64,000 bases of DNA. It comes from SIG588 sp045591985. GTDB lineage: Bacteria; Bacillota; Clostridia; Oscillospirales; Acutalibacteraceae. Under the pieces are notes generated by a model, which saw nothing but the letters and a program-made list of their open reading frames with translations, was not told the origin of the DNA and searched no databases. Made by a program: the position numbers and the translations under genes. The stretch spans positions 1 to 64,000 of the forward strand of contig JAZNTV010000008.1 in assembly GCA_045591985.1 (NCBI GenBank), given 5' to 3'. Shown in pieces: positions 10,005-18,505 of this stretch. Position 1 is the stretch's first letter. Every line of letters begins with the position of its first letter.

Positions 10005-10252
10005 CCCGCCACCGCCTTTCGGGCAAGCATCACCGCCGCCGCATCCCGCCGTCGCAATGCCAGCACCGCTCCGCGCACGGCATATGCCGTCGGATCCCCA
10101 GACGGACTGCGAAACAAACATTGCACCGACGTTCCTTCGATCAATCCCATATCCCACAATCGCCGACGCATCGCTTCGTCGGTATCCAATGCACACACGA
10201 TCCCCGACTCGCCCACCGCAAGCGCCGCCAGTGTACACGCCTCTGTATTCAT
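10001..10252 (-). CDS. feoA: Ferrous iron transport protein FeoA
   Basis: FeoA (83 residues) is a small SH3-like cytoplasmic partner of FeoB. The sequence shows the family's LWDMGLIEGTSVQCLFRSPSGDP stretch (positions about 40-60) followed by the terminal strand AVRGAVLALRRRDA. The ATG at 10252 has a clear AAGGAG ribosome site, while earlier in-frame starts do not. The stop overlaps the feoB start by 4 bp. Regulation by Fur or DtxR is expected for such operons, but I could not recognise a box in the upstream region. Confidence 0.93.
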   Translation of the reverse strand: MNTEACTLAALAVGESGIVCALDTDEAMRRRLWDMGLIEGTSVQCLFRSPSGDPTAYAVRGAVLALRRRDAAAVMLARKAVAG

Positions 10253-10358
10253 AGGCTTTCGCTCCTTTACATAGGAATACTTTAGGTTATGCCAGTGTAT
10301 GACAGCGTCCCCTCTTCGGTTACAACGGAAAAAATATGCTGAAATTTTCATTTTTTCT

Positions 10359-10387
10359 TTGCGTTTTCAAAAGATATGTGTTATACT
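10359..10387 (+). promoter_or_regulatory. Promoter of the hydrolase-murF-ddl operon
   Basis: TTGCGT (10359-10364), a 17-bp spacer and TATACT (10382-10387) lie 32 bp before the GTG start at 10420, followed by an AAAGGAGGGG ribosome site. Confidence 0.7.
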
Positions 10388-10419
10388 AAGATAAATATGC
10401 AAACAAAGGAGGGGTTTGT

Positions 10420-11193
10420 GTGAAAAGCATTACCGTTGACGGGTTGAATATCGCCTATTTCGATCGCGGCGAAGGTCCGGTCGTATTGCTTCTGCATGGT
10501 TGGGGCGCCCCCGCTAAAACCTATCGCTTACTCATCGACCACCTCTCCTCCTATTGCCGCGTGATCGCTCCCGATCTGCCCGGCTTCGGCAATTCACAAG
10601 AACCGCCCGCTCCGTGGACATCGGCACGGTTTGCCGAATTTGTAAAGGTATTTGCCGCCGCTGTCGGCATTGAAGAAGCGGTGGTCATCGGCCATTCCAA
10701 CGGCGGACGTATCGCTTTGCATCTGCTGGCGGAAGGGTGTAATTTCACCATAAAAAAAGCTGTTTTGATGGACGCCGCCGGCCTAAAGCCGCATCGCGGA
10801 TTCTCATACTATTATAAGGTGTACACATACAAAGCAGCACGCCTCTTCTTCTCGTTACCCCTTATCCGTTCGTTGTTCCCGCATGCCGTCGAAAAAGCAC
10901 GGCAAAAACGCGGCTCGGCAGATTATCGCAACGCCTCACCCGTTATGCGCCAAAGCATGGTGTTGGCCGTAAACCAAGATCTTTCACATCTGCTCCCAAG
11001 TGTAAAGGCTTCAACCTTGCTGATATGGGGTGAGAAGGATACCGCTACCCCGCTGTGCGACGGTCAAAAGATGGAGCGCCTCATCCCCGACGCGGGATTG
11101 GTTACGTTGGCGGGCGCGGGGCATTTCGCGTTCGCCGAACAATGGGGACAATGCCGCCGTGTCTTAGACTCATTTCTCAAACCTACCCCCTAA
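10420..11193 (+). CDS. Alpha/beta-fold hydrolase
   Basis: The 257-residue product is an alpha/beta hydrolase. It shows the oxyanion motif LLLHGWGAPAKT near residue 27, the nucleophile elbow VIGHSNGGRIA near residue 95, an aspartate in LLIWGEKDTATP and the catalytic histidine in LAGAGHFAFAE. Substrate cannot be assigned. It begins with GTG behind a strong ribosome site and is the first gene of an operon with the MurF-like ligase and Ddl, so a role in envelope metabolism is plausible but not shown by the sequence. Confidence 0.85.
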   Translation: MKSITVDGLNIAYFDRGEGPVVLLLHGWGAPAKTYRLLIDHLSSYCRVIAPDLPGFGNSQEPPAPWTSARFAEFVKVFAAAVGIEEAVVIGHSNGGRIALHLLAEGCNFTIKKAVLMDAAGLKPHRGFSYYYKVYTYKAARLFFSLPLIRSLFPHAVEKARQKRGSADYRNASPVMRQSMVLAVNQDLSHLLPSVKASTLLIWGEKDTATPLCDGQKMERLIPDAGLVTLAGAGHFAFAEQWGQCRRVLDSFLKPTP

Positions 11194-11223
11194 ACTTATC
11201 CCCGAATTAGGAGTTGATCGTTC

Positions 11224-12762
11224 GTGTTACCTTTGATCGTTAAACTGTTGCTTCTTGTATCGGCGGCAGCCTGCTATTGTGTACAGGTCGTTTACTTTAC
11301 ACATATGTTACAATTGAACTCCTATCGCGACGAGCGGTATATGCGTTGGTGCAACGAAAACGCCAACCGTTTGATCTCGGTCAAGCGATTGTTACCGTTA
11401 TCGGCCGCCGTATTGGCCTTTATTCCTTTGGAAAGTACGTTGCGTAACGGTATAGCGGCCGCCGCCTTGTTACTTACCGCTTTGCTGAATCTTCCGCCGA
11501 AGGCGAAAAAGCCGTTGGTGGTCACCGCCCGTGTAAAGCGTTTGTTTGGTGTAGAAGCGCTGTTGCTTGCGGCCGCGCTTACCGCCGCGTGGTTCTTTTC
11601 GCCTTGGCGCACGCTGTTGTTGCTCGGTCTGTTCGGCAGTATCACCTGGTTTTGGGTGCGTGTGGCGGCGTGGATCGCCTCCCCCATGGAAAAAGCGATC
11701 GCCTCCCGTTTTGTCAAGGATGCCCGTCGCCGCATGGAAGAGCGCCCCGATCTCACGGTCATCGGCATCACCGGCAGTTACGGTAAGACCAGCACCAAAA
11801 ACTTCCTGCAAGCCTTGCTGTCTGTGAAATACAACGTATTGATCACTCCTGAAAATTACAATACTACACTCGGCGTTGTACGTACCATCCGCGAACGTCT
11901 GCGTCCGTCTCATCAAATTTTCGTGTGTGAAATGGGCGCCAAAAACATTGGAGACATCAAGGAGATCTGCGATTTGGTACATCCCAAGCACGGCATGATC
12001 ACCTCGATCGGCGAACAACACTTGGAAACCTTTGGCAGTTTGCAAAACATCATCTCCACCAAATTTGAACTGGCCGATGCGCTTCCCGAAGAGGGTATCC
12101 TTTTTTTAAACACCGACAACGAACACATCCGCGCACAAAAACGCGAAGCGGTCGGTTACGGATTGACTCACGGCGACTATACGGTTGAAAACATACACAC
12201 CGACGCCAACGGCACCCACTTCACCGTCAAAAATGCAGCTGAAAAAGCGGAATTCACCACGCGTCTGCTCGGCGCACACAACATCCAGAATCTGGTGGGG
12301 TGTATTGCCGTGGCGCACTGTATGGGTATTGAACTTAAAGACATGGCGTATCCCATTCGTTTACTGAAACCCGTGGAGCACCGTCTGCAGTTACTTCCCA
12401 ACGGATTTATTGACGATGCCTATAACTCCAACCCTGCCGGTTTCCGTTCGGCACTCGATGTGCTTGCGGCATTCGAAGGACAACGAGTATTGGTCACTCC
12501 CGGCATGGTGGAACTCGGCGAACGGCAGGATGCACTGAACCGCGAACTCGGCGAATATGCCGCCTCTCGCTGTGATTATGCCATTTTGGTCGGTGAAAAG
12601 CAGGCACCCCCGCTGAAAGCCGGATTGTTAGACGGGGGCTTTGATGCCTCCCGCCTGTTTGTTGCCCCCACGCTGAACGATGCTTTGTCCCTTCTTGCGA
12701 CACTACCGTCCGAAGGCAAACGCACCGTATTGCTTGAAAACGATCTTCCCGATAATTTCTAA
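11224..12762 (+). CDS. Membrane-anchored MurF-like ligase
   Basis: The 512-residue product is a Mur ligase, most likely adding D-Ala-D-Ala to the UDP-MurNAc-tripeptide. The ATP-binding loop GITGSYGKTSTKN is at residues 181-193, followed by LITPENYNTTLGV, the CEMGAKNIGDIKEI segment and the C-terminal DDAYNSNPAGF motif. Instead of the usual UDP-MurNAc-binding N-terminal domain, residues 1-155 form about five membrane segments. This suggests a membrane-anchored form found in some Firmicutes. The GTG start has a TAGGAG ribosome site. It precedes ddl by 34 bp, which matches the MurF role because Ddl supplies its dipeptide. Confidence 0.85.
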   Translation: MLPLIVKLLLLVSAAACYCVQVVYFTHMLQLNSYRDERYMRWCNENANRLISVKRLLPLSAAVLAFIPLESTLRNGIAAAALLLTALLNLPPKAKKPLVVTARVKRLFGVEALLLAAALTAAWFFSPWRTLLLLGLFGSITWFWVRVAAWIASPMEKAIASRFVKDARRRMEERPDLTVIGITGSYGKTSTKNFLQALLSVKYNVLITPENYNTTLGVVRTIRERLRPSHQIFVCEMGAKNIGDIKEICDLVHPKHGMITSIGEQHLETFGSLQNIISTKFELADALPEEGILFLNTDNEHIRAQKREAVGYGLTHGDYTVENIHTDANGTHFTVKNAAEKAEFTTRLLGAHNIQNLVGCIAVAHCMGIELKDMAYPIRLLKPVEHRLQLLPNGFIDDAYNSNPAGFRSALDVLAAFEGQRVLVTPGMVELGERQDALNRELGEYAASRCDYAILVGEKQAPPLKAGLLDGGFDASRLFVAPTLNDALSLLATLPSEGKRTVLLENDLPDNF

Positions 12763-12796
12763 TATATCCTTAAATGCGTTAGGAGTTGTGTCAGTT

Positions 12797-13975
12797 ATGA
12801 AAACCAAAGTTGCCGTTCTGTTCGGCGGAAAAAGCGTGGAACATGAAGTGTCCATCATCTCGGCTTTGCAGGCCTATCACGCACTCGATCGCGAAAAATA
12901 CGAACCGGTTGCCGTCTATCTTTCGAAAGATAACGCGTGGTATGTGGGCGAGGGCATTGACAAGATTGAATCGTATAAGAACATAAATGCGTGTCTGGCG
13001 GCCGCAACACGCGTTATCCCGATCGCAACGGCCGAAGGCGTGACATTGCAACGCGTGCCTCAAAAGAAGTTCGGCAACAATACGGTAGCCACGTTTGAAG
13101 CGGCCCTTCCCGTGGTACACGGTACCAATGTCGAAGACGGCACATTGATGGGTATGCTTGAAATGCTCGGTGTCCCCTATGCCGCTTGCGACGTAACCTC
13201 TTCGGCGCTCGGCATGGATAAATTCGCCATGAAAGCCGTGTTGAAGATGGCCGGTCTGCCCGTGCTCGACGCCGTTACGTTCCGCGGTCGCGCCTGGGCG
13301 GCAGACAGCGCCGCTATACTGGACGAAATCGAATCTCGCTTTACCTATCCCGTGATCGTCAAACCCGTCAACCTCGGCTCTTCGGTCGGTATTTCGCTGG
13401 CACACGATCGCGACTCGTTGCAGAGTGCGATGGACACCGCCTGTACCTTTGCCGATCGTGTGTTGGTAGAGGCAGCTGTGCAAAACCTGCGCGAGATTAA
13501 CTGCGCCGTTTTGGGCGATGCCGACGATGCGATCCCCTCGGTATGTGAACGTCCTGTCAGCGCAGGCGAGATTTTGGACTTCAAACAAAAATACTTACAG
13601 GGCGGTAAAACGGCCGAAGGAATGAGCGCGCTCAAACGCGTCTGCCCCGCGGATATTCCCGACGAATTGTCGGCGCGTGTACAAGATCTTGCGGTAAAAA
13701 CATTCAAAGCGCTCGGCTGTTGCGGCGTATCACGCATTGATTTTTTGAATAATACCGAAACCGACGAACTCTATGTAAACGAAATCAACACCATTCCCGG
13801 TTCCCTTGCATTTTACCTCTGGGAAGCTTCCGGCCTTGCCTTCCCCGCTTTGCTGGATCGCATGATCGACTTGGCATTCAAGCGGAAACGTGACCGCGAG
13901 GCGCTGAATTTCAGCTTTGAGAGCAATATTCTGGACGGCTTCGGCGGCGCCAAAGGAGCCAAAGGAAAAGCGTAA
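12797..13975 (+). CDS. ddl: D-alanine--D-alanine ligase
   Basis: The 392-residue enzyme makes the D-Ala-D-Ala dipeptide for peptidoglycan. It has the N-terminal LFGGKSVEHEVS (catalytic Glu), the ATP-grasp loop NLGSSVGIS and the C-terminal metal-binding NEINTIPGS. The substrate-deciding tyrosine is kept in ILDFKQKY, equivalent to Tyr216 of E. coli DdlB, so D-lactate selection is unlikely. It is somewhat longer than most Ddl enzymes, with a glycine/alanine/lysine-rich tail. The ATG at 12797 follows an AGGAG site and directly continues the MurF-like operon; a terminator follows at 13992. Confidence 0.93.
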   Translation: MKTKVAVLFGGKSVEHEVSIISALQAYHALDREKYEPVAVYLSKDNAWYVGEGIDKIESYKNINACLAAATRVIPIATAEGVTLQRVPQKKFGNNTVATFEAALPVVHGTNVEDGTLMGMLEMLGVPYAACDVTSSALGMDKFAMKAVLKMAGLPVLDAVTFRGRAWAADSAAILDEIESRFTYPVIVKPVNLGSSVGISLAHDRDSLQSAMDTACTFADRVLVEAAVQNLREINCAVLGDADDAIPSVCERPVSAGEILDFKQKYLQGGKTAEGMSALKRVCPADIPDELSARVQDLAVKTFKALGCCGVSRIDFLNNTETDELYVNEINTIPGSLAFYLWEASGLAFPALLDRMIDLAFKRKRDREALNFSFESNILDGFGGAKGAKGKA

Positions 13976-13991
13976 TCTTTTTTCGTTATGT

Positions 13992-14024
13992 AAAGGGCAT
14001 TTCCTTGTCGGGAATGCCCTTTTT
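13992..14024 (+). terminator. Terminator after ddl
   Basis: An AAAGGGCATT-type stem of about 13 bp with one mismatch, loop TTGTC, is followed by a T run; it closes the hydrolase-murF-ddl operon. Confidence 0.75.
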
Positions 14025-14090
14025 ACATTTCTAAGCATACTGCGCAAAGAATCTGTCGTTTTTTGGTGATTTTGTAGAATTCCCATTTAG

Positions 14091-14106
14091 CCACAATATC
14101 TTGTGT
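14091..14106 (+). promoter_or_regulatory. Candidate NrdR box upstream of nrdGD
   Basis: CCACAATATCTTGTGT matches 14 of 16 positions of the NrdR consensus (acaCwAtATaTwGtgt) as I recall it. It ends 7 bp before the -35 element. NrdR normally binds two boxes about three helical turns apart; only a degenerate half-match (near 14126-14141) is seen for the second. Confidence 0.5.
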
Positions 14107-14113
14107 TTTGGTG

Positions 14114-14142
14114 TTGACACCACAAACAAAATATGCTAAAAT
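14114..14142 (+). promoter_or_regulatory. Promoter of nrdG-nrdD
   Basis: A consensus TTGACA (14114-14119), a 17-bp spacer and TAAAAT (14137-14142) precede the nrdG ATG by 33 bp, with an AAAAGGAG ribosome site between. Confidence 0.75.
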
Positions 14143-14175
14143 TAGCAAGCATCGATAAAAGGAGATTCAGCGTCT

Positions 14176-14862
14176 ATGAACATTCAAGGATTTCAGAAAT
14201 TAACCCTTCTCGATTTCCCTGCGCATACGGCTTGCACTGTTTTTACGGGTGGGTGCAATCTGCGCTGTCCCTTTTGTCATAACGCCTCTTTGGTGCGCAC
14301 ACCTAAAGCTCCGACCATAGCGGAAGACGAGATCTTCACCTATCTCGAACGTCGCCGCGGGATACTGGACGGTGTATGCATCACGGGCGGAGAGCCGTTG
14401 TTGCAGCCCGACCTTGTCCCGTTTCTGAAAAGGATCAAGGATATGGGGTATCTTGTCAAATTAGATACCAACGGTATGCTTCCCGGGCGTCTGTCTGCCG
14501 TATTGGCGGCAGGGGCGGTCGATTACGTGGCAATGGATGTCAAGAGTTCCCCCGTCGGGTATGCGCAAGCCACCGGTGGTGTCGAAGACGTAACCCCGTT
14601 CGAGGAAAGCATGCATCTTCTGCGTCAAAGCGGCATTTCCTATGAATTTCGCACCACGGCAGTAAAAGGAATCCACACGATGGATGACTTTGCGGCCATT
14701 GCCGATTGGTTGCGACCCGACGATCCGTATTTTGTCCAACAATTTGTGGACTCAGGTGAACTTCTCGGTGAAGGCTGTACCGCCTTTTCACCCGAGGAGA
14801 TGCGCGAAATCCTTTCGGCGGTACAAACCAAATTGCCCCGCGCGAGTTTGCGCGGTGTATAA
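14176..14862 (+). CDS. nrdG: Anaerobic ribonucleotide reductase activating protein
   Basis: This 228-residue radical-SAM enzyme installs the glycyl radical on NrdD. The cluster motif CNLRCPFC lies at residues 27-34 (CxxxCxxC), preceded by FTGGC, and the SAM-binding GGEPLLQPDL follows near residue 77. Members of this branch open with a short beta strand (NIQGFQKLTLLDFPAH), as here. The gene order is nrdG then nrdD, separated by 21 bp, so they share the promoter at 14114. It could be annotated generically as a glycyl-radical activase, but its position makes NrdD the clear partner. Confidence 0.92.
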   Translation: MNIQGFQKLTLLDFPAHTACTVFTGGCNLRCPFCHNASLVRTPKAPTIAEDEIFTYLERRRGILDGVCITGGEPLLQPDLVPFLKRIKDMGYLVKLDTNGMLPGRLSAVLAAGAVDYVAMDVKSSPVGYAQATGGVEDVTPFEESMHLLRQSGISYEFRTTAVKGIHTMDDFAAIADWLRPDDPYFVQQFVDSGELLGEGCTAFSPEEMREILSAVQTKLPRASLRGV

Positions 14863-14883
14863 TGAATATAAAGGAGAATGAGT

Positions 14884-17253
14884 ATGTATCGTGTAAACAA
14901 ACGCGACGGCAAAGTAGCGGAATTTGACATTTCCAAAATCTCGATTGCGATCAAAAAGGCATTTGAAGCGTGTGATCGCCAATTCAATGACAACATCATC
15001 GACTTTTTAGCTTTGAAGGTAACCTCCGATTTCGAACCGAAGATCGAAAACGGCGTAGTCGAAGTGGAAGATATTCAGGACAGCGTGGAAACCGTGTTGG
15101 TGCAAGCGGGCTATGCCGACGTTGCGAAAGCGTACATTCTGTATCGTCGTCAGCGCGAGAAGTTGCGCAACATGAAGTCCACCATTCTGGACTACAAAGA
15201 GATCGTGGATCAGTATGTGAAAAGCATCGACTGGCGTGTAAAAGAAAACTCCACCGTGACCTATTCGGTCGGCGGTCTTATCCTCAGCAACTCGGGCGCC
15301 ATCACGGCGAACTACTGGCTGTCGGAGATCTATGACGACGAGATCGCAAACGCCCACAAGAATGCGGATATCCATCTGCACGATCTGTCCATGCTGACGG
15401 GGTATTGCGCAGGTTGGTCGCTTAAGCAGCTCATCGAAGAGGGACTCGGCGGCGTACCCGGTAAGATCACTTCGGCCCCCGCCAAGCATCTTGCCACACT
15501 GTGCAACCAAATGGTCAACTTCCTCGGCATCATGCAAAACGAATGGGCAGGTGCACAGGCTTTCTCCTCCTTTGACACTTATCTGGCCCCCTTCGTAAAA
15601 GCGGACAACCTTGATTACGACGCCGTGAAGAAGTGCATTGAGTCCTTTATCTACGGCGTAAACACCCCCAGCCGTTGGGGTACACAGGCGCCGTTCAGCA
15701 ACATCACGTTGGACTGGACCGTTCCGCAGGATCTGGCCGATGAATATGTCATCATCGGCGGCAAGCGCCAAGATTTCAAATACGGCGATTGCAAAGCGGA
15801 AATGGACATGGTCAACCGCGCGTTCATTGAAACGATGATCGAAGGCGATGCCAACGGCCGTGGATTCCAGTATCCCATCCCGACCTACTCCATCACCCGT
15901 GACTTCGACTGGTCGGAAACCGAGAACAACAAGTTACTCTTTGAAATGACCTCGAAATACGGCACTCCCTATTTCTCCAACTACGTAAACAGCGATATGG
16001 AACCCTCTGACGTGCGTAGTATGTGCTGCCGTCTGCGTCTGGACCTGCGTGAATTGCGCAAGAAGTCGGGCGGTTTCTTCGGCAGCGGCGAAAGCACCGG
16101 TTCGATCGGTGTTGTGACCATCAACATGCCCCGCATCGCCTATCTGTCCGAGACCGAAGCGGATTTCTATAAGCGACTCGATCACATGATGGATATCGCC
16201 GCCCGTTCGCTGAAGGTCAAGCGCACGGTCATCACCAAGCTTCTGGACGAAGGCTTGTATCCCTATACCAAGCGTTATCTCGGCACCTTCAACAACCACT
16301 TCTCCACCATCGGTCTTGTGGGTATGAACGAAGCCTGCTTGAACGCGAAGTGGATCGGCAAAAACATGACCACGACCGAAGCGCAGCAGTTCACCAAAGA
16401 TGTGCTGAATCACATGCGTGAGCGTCTGTCGGATTATCAGGAACTGTACGGTGACCTGTATAACCTCGAAGCGACCCCGGCCGAATCCACCTCCTATCGT
16501 TTGGCGAAGCACGACCGCAAGCGTTATCCCGACATCATCTGTGCCTCGGATGCCGAAACGCCCTACTACACCAACTCCTCGCACCTGCCGGTCGGTTTCA
16601 CCGACGATATCTTCACCGCACTGGATATGCAGGATGAGCTGCACACGCTGTACACCTCGGGTACCGTGTTCCACGCCTTCCTCGGCGAGAAACTGCCCGA
16701 TTGGAAAGCGGCGGCCAACATCGTGCGCAAGATCGCGGAAAACTACCGTCTGCCTTACTACTCCTTGTCCCCCATCTATTCGGTGTGTAAAGAGCACGGC
16801 TACATTGCGGGCGAAAAATTCACCTGCCCGACCTGCGGCAAGGAAACCGAAGTCTATAGCCGTATCACGGGTTACTATCGTCCTGTGAAGAACTGGAACG
16901 CCGGTAAGGCGCAAGAATACAAAGAGCGCCGTTCCTATGTGATCGAGACCTCGGTGTTGACTCACGAAGGCCCGCTCGGATCGGATAGCGGTTGTGACTC
17001 CTGCGGCGCCGGCACTCCCGCGTTGCTCGACGGCGTGTATCTCTTCGCCTCCGCCACCTGCCCGAACTGCAAGATCGCGGAAGCGTTGCTCACCAAAGCC
17101 GGTATCGCCTACACCAAAGTGTTGGCGGAAGAGAATGTGGTGTTGACCGAATCGCTCGGCATCAAGCAGGCGCCTACACTGGTTTCCGTTACCAACGGTA
17201 CGACCGAAAAATTCGTTTCGGTTGCCAATATCAAGAAGTTTATCAACGGTTAA
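14884..17253 (+). CDS. nrdD: Class III ribonucleotide reductase with fused glutaredoxin-like domain
   Basis: NrdD (789 residues) reduces ribonucleoside triphosphates to deoxynucleotides without oxygen. An ATP-cone (MYRVNKRDGKVAEFD onward) fills residues 1-90, then the catalytic barrel. The radical glycine is Gly663 in RITGYYRP, flanked by two zinc-type CxxC pairs (Cys648/651 and Cys704/707). Residues about 710-789 form an extra thioredoxin/glutaredoxin-like domain with CPNC at 726-729 and a cis-proline segment QAPTL. That suggests reduction by a thiol protein rather than formate, and trxB lies just downstream. I start at the second ATG (14884) because AAGGAG sits 7 bp before it and touches the first ATG at 14878. 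Confidence 0.94.
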   Translation: MYRVNKRDGKVAEFDISKISIAIKKAFEACDRQFNDNIIDFLALKVTSDFEPKIENGVVEVEDIQDSVETVLVQAGYADVAKAYILYRRQREKLRNMKSTILDYKEIVDQYVKSIDWRVKENSTVTYSVGGLILSNSGAITANYWLSEIYDDEIANAHKNADIHLHDLSMLTGYCAGWSLKQLIEEGLGGVPGKITSAPAKHLATLCNQMVNFLGIMQNEWAGAQAFSSFDTYLAPFVKADNLDYDAVKKCIESFIYGVNTPSRWGTQAPFSNITLDWTVPQDLADEYVIIGGKRQDFKYGDCKAEMDMVNRAFIETMIEGDANGRGFQYPIPTYSITRDFDWSETENNKLLFEMTSKYGTPYFSNYVNSDMEPSDVRSMCCRLRLDLRELRKKSGGFFGSGESTGSIGVVTINMPRIAYLSETEADFYKRLDHMMDIAARSLKVKRTVITKLLDEGLYPYTKRYLGTFNNHFSTIGLVGMNEACLNAKWIGKNMTTTEAQQFTKDVLNHMRERLSDYQELYGDLYNLEATPAESTSYRLAKHDRKRYPDIICASDAETPYYTNSSHLPVGFTDDIFTALDMQDELHTLYTSGTVFHAFLGEKLPDWKAAANIVRKIAENYRLPYYSLSPIYSVCKEHGYIAGEKFTCPTCGKETEVYSRITGYYRPVKNWNAGKAQEYKERRSYVIETSVLTHEGPLGSDSGCDSCGAGTPALLDGVYLFASATCPNCKIAEALLTKAGIAYTKVLAEENVVLTESLGIKQAPTLVSVTNGTTEKFVSVANIKKFING

Positions 17254-17258
17254 AATCT

Positions 17259-17287
17259 AAACAAGGGCGCGAACAGCGCCCTTGTTT
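17259..17287 (+). terminator. Terminator between nrdD and trxB
   Basis: A perfect 12-bp stem (AAACAAGGGCGC) with a GAACA loop follows nrdD by 5 bp. The right arm ends in CTTGTTT, so it may end or only attenuate transcription into trxB. Confidence 0.65.
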
Positions 17288-17304
17288 CATCTGAGGTGAC
17301 AATT

Positions 17305-18216
17305 ATGTATGATATTATTGTTGTGGGTGCCGGCCCTGCGGGACTGACCGCCGCTATTTATGCCCGTCGCGCCAACAAATCGGTATTGCTCTTAGAAAAG
17401 GGCGCCTTCGGCGGGCAGATCACCTTCTCACCCAAAGTGGAAAACTATCCCGGCTTCGAAAGTGTCAGCGGCAGCGAACTGGCCGACAAACTGGTAGAAC
17501 AAACGCTGGCACTGGGCGCAGAAGTGGAGATCGAAACGGTCACCGCCGTGCGGGAAGAAAACGGTGTAAAAGTGATTGAAACCGAAGACGGCAACACCTA
17601 TGAAGCCAAAGCGGTCATTCTGGCACTCGGTGCCAAGCACCGCCATTTGGGTCTTCCGAACGAAGAGAACTTTATCGGTGACGGTATCTCCTTCTGTGCC
17701 GTGTGTGACGGCGCATTTTACGCAGGGAAAACCGTCGGTCTGGTAGGCGGTGGCAACTCGGCATTACAAGAAGCGATTCTGCTTTCCGAAACCAGCGAAC
17801 ATGTTTACGTGATCCAAAACCTCCCCTTCCTCACAGGTGAACAGCGCTTGCAGGAAGTGATTGCCGAACGCGACAACATCACCGTGCTGACCGAAACACT
17901 GGTAACCGCGATCCCGGCAGGCGACACCTTCACAGGTGTAGAGATCACCAACACGGCCGACAATACCACCCGCACCCTTTCGTTGGACGGCTTGTTTGTT
18001 GCCATCGGTTTGGAACCGGAGAACGAAGCGTTTTCCGATATGGCTGCATTGGATGCGGCAGGTTACTTTGATTCCGCCGAAGACTGTCTGACGAAAACGG
18101 CCGGCATATTTGTGGCCGGCGATTGCCGCCGTAAAGGTGTGCGTCAGGTTACCACCGCCACAGGCGACGGTGCCACCGCCGCCATTGCTGCCTGTCGTTT
18201 CCTGGACACCTTGTAA
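17305..18216 (+). CDS. trxB: Thioredoxin reductase-like flavoprotein
   Basis: This 303-residue FAD enzyme should transfer electrons from a pyridine nucleotide to thioredoxin or a glutaredoxin-like protein. It has the N-terminal FAD motif VVGAGPAGLTAAIYA, the redox-active CAVC at residues 131-134, the NAD(P)H-binding GLVGGGNSALQEA and the C-terminal FAD motif GIFVAGDCRRKGVRQVTTA. The ATG at 17305 follows GAGGTGA; an in-frame GTG three codons upstream falls inside that ribosome site. Lying just after nrdD with its fused glutaredoxin domain, it is a good candidate for the NrdD reductant. Confidence 0.93.
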   Translation: MYDIIVVGAGPAGLTAAIYARRANKSVLLLEKGAFGGQITFSPKVENYPGFESVSGSELADKLVEQTLALGAEVEIETVTAVREENGVKVIETEDGNTYEAKAVILALGAKHRHLGLPNEENFIGDGISFCAVCDGAFYAGKTVGLVGGGNSALQEAILLSETSEHVYVIQNLPFLTGEQRLQEVIAERDNITVLTETLVTAIPAGDTFTGVEITNTADNTTRTLSLDGLFVAIGLEPENEAFSDMAALDAAGYFDSAEDCLTKTAGIFVAGDCRRKGVRQVTTATGDGATAAIAACRFLDTL

Positions 18217-18223
18217 AAAGCGC

Positions 18224-18253
18224 TTGACAAACATGTGTTCGGCATGATATAAT
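18224..18253 (+). promoter_or_regulatory. Strong promoter of the retron
   Basis: Consensus TTGACA (18224-18229), an 18-bp spacer and TATAAT (18248-18253) begin 8 bp after trxB. Predicted start is near 18260, about 7 nt before the a1 repeat of the retron RNA. Confidence 0.85.
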
Positions 18254-18266
18254 GACCATCCAATAT

Positions 18267-18476
18267 ACACCGTTTCTTTTCCGCAGCGTACATCTTAAAG
18301 CGTGCTTTAAGAAGGGGCAGCGATGTCGCTGTTTCGTTTTCGAGACCCGTTCGCGCATTTGGCTTGCCAAATGCGCCGTCCCTGATGTCGCTTCGTCGAG
18401 TAGCCAATCACTGTTGGGTGATTTCAAACTCGCCTTCGCTCGTATCAGGACATTTTGTGCGAAAAAGAAACGGTGT
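18267..18476 (+). ncRNA. Retron msr-msd non-coding RNA
   Basis: This is the primer-template RNA of a retron. An 18-nt arm a1 (18267-18284) is complementary, with one mismatch, to a2 (18459-18476). Immediately after a1 comes AGC, whose G at 18286 is the expected branching guanosine. Between the arms are hairpins at 18294-18311 (CTTAAAG stem, CGTG loop), 18318-18331 (CAGCGA stem), 18331-18346 (GTTTCG/CGAGAC) and 18353-18376 (perfect 11-bp GCGCATTTGGC stem). The last block, 18378-18451, has an outer GTC(C)CTGAT/ATCAGGAC stem and inner CGAGT/ACTCG and AATCAC/GTGATT stems, and is the likely msd template. Exact msr/msd limits are inferred. The RT gene starts 29 bp after a2. Confidence 0.85.
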
Positions 18477-18505
18477 CTTTTTATCCGCTGAAGGAGGGTG
18501 TAACG

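Noticed and set aside
9384..10274. Long plus-strand open frames opposite feoAB (and similar frames opposite nrdD and the isomerase gene)
   Set aside because: They mirror the codon structure of real genes on the other strand, have no ribosome sites or recognisable domains, and are Arg/His/Pro-rich as expected for antisense frames.
12797..13975. Vancomycin-resistance type ligase (D-Ala-D-Lac or D-Ala-D-Ser)
   Set aside because: The KQKY tyrosine matches the D-Ala-D-Ala specificity residue of Ddl, no vanH/vanX or vanT-like genes are adjacent, and the gene lies with a MurF-like housekeeping gene.
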